The translations under genes and the position numbers were made by a program. The notes beneath the pieces were generated by a model. It searched no databases. It had not been told where the DNA came from and saw only the letters and a list, made by a program, of their open reading frames with translations. Below are positions 1-4,908 of a DNA stretch of 6,972 nt, piece after piece (positions within the stretch are counted from its first letter, which is position 1; each line of letters opens with the position of its first letter). This stretch comes from Acidimicrobiia bacterium (GTDB lineage Bacteria > Actinomycetota > Acidimicrobiia > Spongiisociales > UBA5794), in the NCBI GenBank assembly GCA_013695075.1, contig JACDBE010000178.1, forward strand, positions 1 to 6,972, given 5' to 3'.

Positions 1-843
1 GTGGTCACCAACGAGCGCTGCATCCAGGTCTTCGTCGAGCAGAAGGTCGACCTCGATCTCCTCCCCACCGGCGAGCGCGTCCCCAAGACGGTCAACCGCC
101 GACCCACCGACGTGGTGGCGGTGGGCAACCTGTTCGCCTGGGACTGGGGCACCGCGGCGGGGTCCCCCGGCATCCAGGCGCTGACCGGCAAGCGCCGCCC
201 GGCGATGGGCGGCGACAGCATCGGTCACTTCGCCATAACCGCCGGCACCGCCGGTACCGGCTGCTACGACCAGGCGGTGGACCCCGGGATCCCACCCCGC
301 TACTACATCCTGTCCAACAACCACGTTCTGGCCAACTCCAACGACGCCAACCTGGGCGACGCCATCTACCAGCCCGGTCCCTACGACGGCGGCGGACCCG
401 CCGATCAGATCGGAAACCTGCACCACTACGTCCCCATCAGGTTCGACGGGACCGACAACCTGGTCGACGCCGCCGTGGCCGAGGTGCCCTTCCACGACTT
501 CACCAGGGAGATCTACTACCTGGGCTACGTCGCCGGTAACTACGCCCCGGTGGTCGTGGGCGATCTGGTCAAGAAGACGGGCCGCACCACCAACTTCACC
601 ACCGGTCGGGTGATCTCCGTGGCCGCCACCGTCAACGTCAACTACGGTGGCGGCAAGGTGGCCAAGTTCGTCAACCAGATCATCACCACGGCGATGAGCG
701 CCGGCGGCGACTCGGGCAGCCTGGTGCTCGACACCGACAACAACGCTGTGGGGCTGCTGTTCGCCGGCTCCAGCGTGGTGACCATCATCAACAACATCCA
801 ATTCGTGCAAGCGTTGCTCAACGTCAGACTGACGGAGGACTGA
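1..843 (+). CDS. Trypsin-fold serine protease, probably 5'-truncated by the window edge
   Basis: Predicted serine endopeptidase of the chymotrypsin/trypsin fold. Numbered from the GTG at base 1, the putative triad is His108 in SNNHVL, Asp156 in NLVDAAVA and Ser238 in AGGDSGS. A GRTTNFTTGRV segment (194-204) is typical of bacterial members between Asp and Ser. Residues about 5-46 form a separate N-terminal domain (CIQVFVEQK, then a Pro-rich stretch and TDVVAVG) of the kind that precedes the protease domain in this family. No transmembrane helix is visible. In relatives, the strand CIQVFV is preceded by a GVGVG-type strand that is absent here, so the frame probably starts upstream and GTG-1 is more likely an internal Val codon. 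The stop TGA overlaps the next gene's ATG, implying co-transcription and coupled translation. Substrate is unknown. The protease fold is confident; activity is inferred from the intact triad. Confidence 0.85.
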   Translation: MVTNERCIQVFVEQKVDLDLLPTGERVPKTVNRRPTDVVAVGNLFAWDWGTAAGSPGIQALTGKRRPAMGGDSIGHFAITAGTAGTGCYDQAVDPGIPPRYYILSNNHVLANSNDANLGDAIYQPGPYDGGGPADQIGNLHHYVPIRFDGTDNLVDAAVAEVPFHDFTREIYYLGYVAGNYAPVVVGDLVKKTGRTTNFTTGRVISVAATVNVNYGGGKVAKFVNQIITTAMSAGGDSGSLVLDTDNNAVGLLFAGSSVVTIINNIQFVQALLNVRLTED

Positions 844-1127
844 TGACCGAGGATCGATCGGGAGATGCCATGGCGGCGGCGCTGACCGAGGCGGAGGCCC
901 TGCTCGACCGCGCTGGGGTGGAGGGGGTGGGGCAGGGAGCCACAGAGGAGGGCGCTCACTGCATCCTGGTCCTCACCGCCGGTCCAGTGGATTCCGGCTC
1001 GCTGCCGGACACCATCGGCGGGTACCCGGTACGGGTGCTCGACATCGGCGAGGCGCCTTCCGCCCAACAAGACGACCCGGTCGAGCCGGTCGGCGGGGAT
1101 GGCGAGGACCGGCGAGTCGACGGGTAG
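843..1127 (+). CDS. Small protein resembling the N-terminal domain of the adjacent protease
   Basis: A 94-residue soluble protein. Its ATG overlaps the protease stop by one base (TGATG), with GGAGG at 834-838 four bases before the start. A second in-frame ATG at 870 has GGGAG (860-864) five bases upstream and is an alternative start. Residues about 18-72 (LLDRAGVEGVGQG, then HCILVL and GGYPVRVLDIGEA) follow the same pattern as the N-terminal domain of the upstream protease: a Gly/Val strand, a Cys-Ile-x-Val strand, a Pro-containing linker, then P-(V/T)-x-V-x-x-x-G. The catalytic domain is absent, and the tail from about residue 75 is acidic and looks disordered. It could be a protease partner or inhibitor acting in trans, or a remnant of a duplicated protease. 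The similarity was judged by eye and is moderate. No established function is recognised. Confidence 0.62.
   Translation: MTEDRSGDAMAAALTEAEALLDRAGVEGVGQGATEEGAHCILVLTAGPVDSGSLPDTIGGYPVRVLDIGEAPSAQQDDPVEPVGGDGEDRRVDG
915..937 (+). other. G-quadruplex-type motif inside the small gene
   Basis: Four G-runs on the coding strand lie at 915-918, 923-927, 929-932 and 935-937, separated by loops of 4, 1 and 2 bases. This satisfies the usual G3+ N1-7 pattern. The run encodes Gly-Val-Glu-Gly-Val-Gly, so codon constraint may be the only cause. If the structure forms in mRNA it lies about 70 bases inside the frame and could slow translation. The motif is seen directly; folding and function are unproven. 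Confidence 0.45.
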
Positions 1128-1158
1128 GGAGCACCGCCTCGGACCGCCCCTGGGTTTT

Positions 1159-1204
1159 GTCGTCGGTGCGGCCGGGTATCTGCACAAGGCATCGCGCCGA
1201 CGAC
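1159..1204 (+). promoter_or_regulatory. Inverted repeat abutting the ribosome binding site of the ferritin-like gene
   Basis: GTCGTCGGTGCG (1159-1170) pairs with CGCGCCGACGAC (1193-1204), giving a 12-bp stem with one G-U pair. After a two-base AT bulge, GCC (1171-1173) can also pair with GGC (1188-1190). The right arm ends exactly where AGGAAG (1205-1210) begins; a second purine element, AGGG (1212-1215), lies five bases before the ATG. No T-run follows, so this is not a standard terminator. It could be an RNA element controlling access to the ribosome or a DNA operator. A four-T run (1155-1158) lies just upstream. No convincing -35/-10 pair was found in the 93-base gap. Confidence 0.45.
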
Positions 1205-1220
1205 AGGAAGCAGGGCGTCC

Positions 1221-1814
1221 ATGAACGACCAACAGGTCGATGAACTGCTCTACCAGGCCCTTGAAACCGAGCTTGGTGGAGTGAAGGTCTACCAGACCGT
1301 TATCCGTTGCGCTGTCAACAAGGACTTCAGGGAAGAGATGAAGACCTACCTCGACGAGACCAAGGACCACGTCGACATCGTCAAGGGCATCTTCTCCGAG
1401 CTGGACATGGACACCGAACGGGAGACCCCCGGACGCATGGTGGTCCGCCACAAGGGCGAGGGCCTGGTGGCGGCGATGGAGATGGCGCTCGCCGGCGGCA
1501 CCGCAGCCGCCGCCCAGCTGGTAGCCGCCGAGTGTGTGGTGGAGGCCGAGACCAAGGACCACGCCAACTGGGAGCTGATCGGTCGAGTGGCGTCGGAACT
1601 CAAGGGTGAGCGAGCCCGGGTGCTCCAGGAGGCCTACGAGCAGGTCGAGGAGCAGGAGGACCATCACCTGTACCACACCATGGGTTGGGCCCGGGAACTG
1701 TGGCTCGAGTCGCTGGGGATGAAGGCCGTGCTGCCGCCGCCCGAAGAGGTGAAGGAAGTGAAGACGGCCATCGGTGCCGCCCGCGCCGAACAGGCCCGCG
1801 AGGACATGCTCTAA
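1221..1814 (+). CDS. Ferritin-like helical-bundle protein
   Basis: A 197-residue cytosolic protein, almost entirely helical by sequence and rich in Glu, Ala and His, with four helices spaced like a ferritin-like di-metal bundle. Candidate metal ligands are Glu17 with Tyr24 in helix 1 (E-x6-Y), Glu46/His50 in helix 2, Glu104/Glu108/His114 in helix 3, and Glu140-Glu146 with His148/His149 in helix 4. The spacing around the His residues (often E-x3-H) is not the textbook E-x2-H, so metal binding is likely but not certain. The C-terminal 25 residues form a Pro break and a charged helix outside the bundle. The role could be iron or redox handling or an oxidase-type reaction; the sequence does not say which. 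The start ATG has AGGG five bases upstream. It lies 93 bases after the small gene and may have its own control through the inverted repeat there. Confidence 0.78.
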   Translation: MNDQQVDELLYQALETELGGVKVYQTVIRCAVNKDFREEMKTYLDETKDHVDIVKGIFSELDMDTERETPGRMVVRHKGEGLVAAMEMALAGGTAAAAQLVAAECVVEAETKDHANWELIGRVASELKGERARVLQEAYEQVEEQEDHHLYHTMGWARELWLESLGMKAVLPPPEEVKEVKTAIGAARAEQAREDML

Positions 1815-1815
1815 C

Positions 1816-1837
1816 CGGAGGGGCAGGCCCTCCTCCG
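1816..1837 (+). terminator. Hairpin directly after the ferritin-like gene stop codon
   Basis: CGGAGGGG (1816-1823) pairs with CCTCCTCCG (1830-1837), an eight-pair stem with one G-U and the six-base loop CAGGCC, starting two bases after the TAA (1812-1814). There is no following T-run, so if it ends transcription it is of the U-poor kind seen in high-GC bacteria, or it protects the 3' end of the message. The stem is seen directly; termination is inferred. Confidence 0.4.
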
Positions 1838-1871
1838 CACCACCCCCAAAGACGCGGCCGTGGTGTACAAA

Positions 1872-1910
1872 CTGCCGTCGGGCCGGGAAAGCCGGCCCTC
1901 GGGCGGGCAG
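1872..1910. terminator. Two-tier hairpin in the convergent spacer, possible bidirectional terminator
   Basis: The inner stem is a perfect seven-pair GGGCCGG (1880-1886) with CCGGCCC (1892-1898), closing a GAAAG loop. An outer five-pair stem joins CTGCC (1872-1876) to GGCAG (1906-1910). The element lies between the + strand ferritin-like gene and the - strand flavoprotein gene. Read on the - strand it is followed by TTTGT, a weak T-run; on the + strand there is none. Position and stability suit a terminator for converging transcripts. The remaining spacer (1838-1871, 1911-1978) shows no gene. Confidence 0.45.
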
Positions 1911-1978
1911 AAGTCCGTTGATGGCAACGGTCACCACCTCCGAGTCCACCGATCGCCCTGCGTACCGTCTGGTGAGCT

Positions 1979-2004
1979 GTGAACCGTCGCTACGATCGGT
2001 TCAC
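1979..2004. repeat. Inverted repeat covering the flavoprotein stop codon
   Basis: GTGAACCG (1979-1986) and CGGTTCAC (1997-2004) form a perfect eight-pair stem. Inside it, TCG (1987-1989) can pair with CGA (1993-1995) with T1996 bulged, leaving a CTA loop. The - strand stop codon (2001-2003) lies in one arm. No T-run follows on either strand. It may add to transcript end formation in the convergent region. Confidence 0.4.
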
Positions 2005-3380
2005 TGCCCACCGTTCGCCGAGCGGCCGGGCATGGCGCGCAGGGCGTCCTCCACGCCGCGGTGGAACGTGGGGTAGGCGTAGATCATGGTGCGCAGCACG
2101 TCGAGCGGGACCGACGCCTTCACCGCCAGGGTGAGCAGCCCGATGACCTCACCGCCGTTGGGCCCCACGGCGGTAGCGCCCACAAGGACGTCGCGGGGCC
2201 CGTCGGCCACCAGCTTGATGAGGCCTTCGTTGCCCGCCTTGTGCATCCAGCCACGGGCGGTTTCCGGCACCGGGGCTGACCCCACGGCAACGTCAATACC
2301 TTCCTCGGTGGCGGTCTGCTCGGTGTGCCCCACCGATGCCACCTCGGGATCGGTGAACGTGACCCGGGGCACGGCCCGGTAGTCGGCGGCGGCGTGTGGC
2401 TCTCCCAGGATGTCGGCGGCGGCGATGGCCGCCTGGTACATCGACACGTGGGTGAAAGCTCCCTTGCCGGTGATGTCCCCCACCGCCCACACTCCATCGG
2501 CCACCCGCAGGTGCTCGTCGACGGGGACGGCGTCGACCTCCGGGTCGATGCCCAGCACCTCGAGCCCCAGCGAAGGCAGGTCGAGGCGGCGGCCGGTGGC
2601 CACCAACAACCGTTCGGCGGAGAGGTTACGGCCGTCGGTAAGGGTCACCGAGAAGGAGGATCCGTCGTGGTCGATGCGGTCGGCGCCAAGTCCGGTGACC
2701 ACGTCGATGCCCTCGGCGGTGAACACCCCGGCGATGACCTTCCCGGCCTCCGGTTCTTCCTGGGCGAGCAGCCGATCGGACTCGTCCACCACGGTGATCT
2801 CGCCCCCGAACCGGGAGAACACCTGGGCCAGCTCGGTGCCCACCGCCCCCCCGCCGAGCACGATCATGGAGCGGGGCACGCTCTCGGTGGCCACCGCATC
2901 GTGGTTTGTCCAGAACGGGGTGTCGGCCAGACCGGGGATCGGGGGGATGTCGGGCCGGGTGCCGGTGGCCAGCACGATGGCCCTTCCCGCCCGGATGCGG
3001 AGGTCGCCGACGGCCACCACGTCCGCTGCCTCCAGCCGGCCGGCGCCCCGCACCAGACGACCGCCGGCCCCCTCCAGGCGTTCCACGGCGGCGGCGTCGT
3101 CCCAATGATCGGTGGCGTCGGCTTGGATCCTCGCCGCCACCGGCGCCCAGTCGGGTCGCACCTCGGACTCACCGGCCATGCCGGGGATGCGCCTGCCCTC
3201 GGCGAGCAGGTGAGCGGCCCGCACCATCATCTTGGTGGGCACGCACCCCCAGTAGGGGCACTCACCGCCGACGAGATTGCTTTCCACCGCCACCACGTCC
3301 AGCCCGGCACGGGCCAGCCTCCCCGCCAGCCACTCCCCGCCGGGACCGGTGCCGATGACGACGACGTCGGCGCTCTCCAT
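2001..3380 (-). CDS. FAD-dependent NAD(P)-disulfide oxidoreductase, class I (lipoamide dehydrogenase/mercuric reductase-like)
   Basis: A 459-residue flavoprotein of normal family length. Numbered from the ATG at 3380, it shows the FAD Rossmann motif GTGPGG (10-15), the redox-active pair Cys41/Cys46 in ECPYWGCVPTK, the NAD(P) Rossmann motif GGGAVG (176-181), the second FAD motif VWAVGDITG (297-305) and a C-terminal dimerisation domain. The cysteine motif differs from the usual TCxNxGCxPSK. At the C-terminus, where lipoamide dehydrogenases have HPTxxE, this protein reads YPTFHR (Tyr436, Arg441), so the His/Glu proton relay is missing. True lipoamide dehydrogenase activity is therefore doubtful and the substrate is open. 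A GTG codon at 3381-3383 directly precedes the ATG; GAGG lies four bases before the ATG, which I favour. It is 76 bases downstream of the aminotransferase on the same strand and possibly co-transcribed, though a hairpin intervenes. No lipoyl-enzyme subunit genes are nearby. Confidence 0.9.
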   Translation of the reverse strand: MESADVVVIGTGPGGEWLAGRLARAGLDVVAVESNLVGGECPYWGCVPTKMMVRAAHLLAEGRRIPGMAGESEVRPDWAPVAARIQADATDHWDDAAAVERLEGAGGRLVRGAGRLEAADVVAVGDLRIRAGRAIVLATGTRPDIPPIPGLADTPFWTNHDAVATESVPRSMIVLGGGAVGTELAQVFSRFGGEITVVDESDRLLAQEEPEAGKVIAGVFTAEGIDVVTGLGADRIDHDGSSFSVTLTDGRNLSAERLLVATGRRLDLPSLGLEVLGIDPEVDAVPVDEHLRVADGVWAVGDITGKGAFTHVSMYQAAIAAADILGEPHAAADYRAVPRVTFTDPEVASVGHTEQTATEEGIDVAVGSAPVPETARGWMHKAGNEGLIKLVADGPRDVLVGATAVGPNGGEVIGLLTLAVKASVPLDVLRTMIYAYPTFHRGVEDALRAMPGRSANGGQ

Positions 3381-3409
3381 CACACCTCGCCCGAAAAGAT
3401 TGATGGCGC

Positions 3410-3441
3410 CGGCCAGGGGTACCCGATGAGCACCCCGGCCG
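3410..3441 (-). terminator. Hairpin between aminotransferase and flavoprotein genes, possible attenuator
   Basis: CGGCC (3410-3414) plus GGGGT (3416-3420), with A3415 bulged, pairs with ACCCCGGCCG (3432-3441), a ten-pair stem with an 11-base loop. In the direction of transcription (- strand) a short T-rich stretch, ATCTTTTC, follows about ten bases later, near 3393-3400. This spacing is too long for a classical terminator, but partial termination would lower flavoprotein expression relative to the aminotransferase. The stem is seen; the effect is inferred. Confidence 0.35.
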
Positions 3442-3456
3442 TCCCGATGCCGGTCG

Positions 3457-4767
3457 TCAACCGAGCTCCTCCACCAAGGCGTCCTCGAATGCGGTGAGGG
3501 TGGTGGCGATGTCCTCGTCGGTGTGCGCCGCCGACAGGAACATCGGCTCGCGGGCGTCGTCGACGGGGAAGACGCCTCGCCTGATCATCCCCATCACCAC
3601 ACGACCGTACAGGTCCTCATCGTGGTTGACCACGTCCCGGAAGTCACGGGGTGGCGCCTCGCCGAGGAACAGCCCCACCATCGACGGGTGACCGACGCCT
3701 TGGGCGGGCACGCCGTGATCGGCGCAGATGCGCACCAACCCGTCGAGCAGGGCACTGCCGGTCTTCTCAATGGCGGCGTACGGCTCGCCGGTGGCGAGCA
3801 CGTCGATGGTGGCGGCGGCGGCGGCGGCGGACAGGGCATTGCCCGAGTAGGTGCCCGCTTGAGTGACCCCCCCGCCGGCCCACACGTCCATCACCGCCTG
3901 CCGGCCGCCAACGGCGGCCACCGGGAAGCCATTGCCCATCGCCTTGGCGAAGGTGCCCAGGTCGGGAGAGACCCCGAACAGCTCCTCGGCGCCACCCAGG
4001 GCGACCCGGAACCCGGTCTTCACCTCGTCGAAGATCAGCAGGCAGCCGTGCTCGTCGGCCAATCGGCGGAGCCCCTCCAGGTACCCGGGTTGGGGAACCA
4101 GCCCGAAGAAGTTGCCCAGCATCGGCTCCACGAGCAGGGCGGCGACATGGTGGCCGTCGGTGCGCAGCAGCAGCTCCATGGCGTCGAGGTCGTTGAAGGG
4201 GACGGTGCGCACCATGGCCCGCACCGCCTCGGGGATTCCGCTCGAGGACTGCAACGGCAGCGGCGAGCGGCGCGATCCCAGGTGGCTGACCACCGCCCCC
4301 GACGTGGAGAACAGCACGTAGTCGTGGGCGCCGTGGTAGGCGCCCTCGAACTTGACGATGACCTCCCGGCCGGTGGCGGCTCGGGCCAGGCGGATGGCAT
4401 GCAGGGTGGCCTCGGTGCCGGTGTTGGTGAAGCGCATGGCCTCGATGTAGCCGACGGCCTCCTTGACCTTCTCCGCCGCCTCGATCTCCCGCCTGGTGGT
4501 CATGGCGAAGGTGGTGCCCTCGCCGGCCGCCTCGGCGACCGCGGCGGCCACCGCCGGGTGACCGTGGCCGAGGATCACCGGCCCGAACCCGAGGTGGTAG
4601 TCGATGTACCTCTTGCCGTCCATGTCGAAGATGTAGGCACCCTGGCCACGCTCGATGACAACGGTGGCGTCGTCACCCCAGTAGCGGAAGCCGCTGGACA
4701 CCCCGTTGACCAGTACCCGGTTGCCCCGCTGGAACCAGCTAGCCGTCTTGTCGCCAAACAGACCCAT
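3457..4767 (-). CDS. PLP-dependent class III aminotransferase, glutamate-1-semialdehyde aminomutase-like
   Basis: A 436-residue fold-type I PLP enzyme. Visible motifs: GAYIFDMDGKRYIDY (43-57) and GPVILGHGHPAV (62-73) in the N-terminal domain; the phosphate-binding NTGTEA (115-120) followed by IRLARAATGR; GAYHGAHD (142-149) with the ring-stacking Tyr145; Glu214 in VEPMLGN; Asp247 in DEVKTGF, which binds the pyridine nitrogen; Schiff-base Lys275 in FAKAMGNGFP; and TYSGNALS (306-313). NTGTEATLHAIRLAR and the YHGAHD region place it closest to the aminomutase branch. However, it diverges from an aldehyde dehydrogenase and a PotA-type ATPase rather than sitting with haem genes, so a catabolic transaminase or aminomutase acting on an omega-amino compound is the likelier role. 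GGAG lies nine bases before the ATG. An Ala run (314-319) is encoded by a GCC repeat. Fold and cofactor are near certain; the substrate is not. Confidence 0.93.
   Translation of the reverse strand: MGLFGDKTASWFQRGNRVLVNGVSSGFRYWGDDATVVIERGQGAYIFDMDGKRYIDYHLGFGPVILGHGHPAVAAAVAEAAGEGTTFAMTTRREIEAAEKVKEAVGYIEAMRFTNTGTEATLHAIRLARAATGREVIVKFEGAYHGAHDYVLFSTSGAVVSHLGSRRSPLPLQSSSGIPEAVRAMVRTVPFNDLDAMELLLRTDGHHVAALLVEPMLGNFFGLVPQPGYLEGLRRLADEHGCLLIFDEVKTGFRVALGGAEELFGVSPDLGTFAKAMGNGFPVAAVGGRQAVMDVWAGGGVTQAGTYSGNALSAAAAAATIDVLATGEPYAAIEKTGSALLDGLVRICADHGVPAQGVGHPSMVGLFLGEAPPRDFRDVVNHDEDLYGRVVMGMIRRGVFPVDDAREPMFLSAAHTDEDIATTLTAFEDALVEELG
3811..3830. repeat. GGC/GCC trinucleotide run in the aminotransferase gene
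   Basis: Six consecutive GGC units plus GG on the + strand, read as Ala codons on the coding - strand (residues about 314-319). It follows the TYSGN motif, where relatives also carry small residues, so the protein can probably tolerate it. The uniform codon choice makes it a possible slippage site. Confidence 0.55.
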
Positions 4768-4908
4768 GTGATCACGCTCCGAACCTGGGGTGCATCCGCC
4801 CTTATGCCAAATCTAGCTCGGGCGCGGGAAGCGGCCGGTCGGTATGCTCGGCTGCCAGCCGAGGGGGGTCGAGACAGCCGGACGGGCGGTAGCGCACGAA
4901 AGGTCACG
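4768..4908. promoter_or_regulatory. Divergent promoter region between aminotransferase and aldehyde dehydrogenase genes
   Basis: This 141-base spacer must hold promoters for both strands. On the - strand, TAGATT (4810-4815) fits an actinobacterial TAnnnT -10 box and would give a leader of about 35 bases before the aminotransferase ATG. On the + strand, TATGCT (4843-4848) fits the same pattern and would give a leader of about 50-55 bases. Neither has a clear -35 at 16-18 bases. GAAAGG (4898-4903) is the aldehyde dehydrogenase ribosome site, five bases before its ATG. An eight-base palindrome, GTGATCAC (4768-4775), touches the aminotransferase start. Assignments were made by eye and are tentative. 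Confidence 0.5.
4847..4863. promoter_or_regulatory. Perfect palindrome overlapping the + strand -10 box, candidate operator
   Basis: CTCGGCT (4847-4853), spacer GCC, then AGCCGAG (4857-4863): seven perfectly matched base pairs on each side of a three-base centre. It overlaps the last two bases of the proposed -10 box TATGCT and sits centrally between the divergent genes, where a repressor would block the + strand promoter. It could instead be a tight RNA hairpin at the 5' end of the dehydrogenase transcript. No regulator gene is in the window. Confidence 0.45.

Noticed and set aside
1157..1182. TTGTCG and TATCTG as a promoter for the ferritin-like gene
   Set aside because: The spacing is only 14 bases and the -10 match is poor, so it is not listed as a promoter.
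642..1949. A 435-codon - strand open frame under the protease, small gene and ferritin-like gene
   Set aside because: It overlaps three + strand genes with better motifs and ribosome sites. The product is low-complexity and is explained by G/C third-position bias on the opposite strand.
2325..3497. A 390-codon + strand open frame opposite the flavoprotein
   Set aside because: It is antisense to a gene with full FAD and NAD(P) motifs. Its composition (Gly, His, Pro) is typical of shadows in GC-rich DNA.
4767..4776. TGTGATCACG resembling a CRP-type half-site pair
   Set aside because: The TGTGA and TCAC halves abut with no 6-base spacer, so it does not fit the known site. It is only a short palindrome at a start codon.
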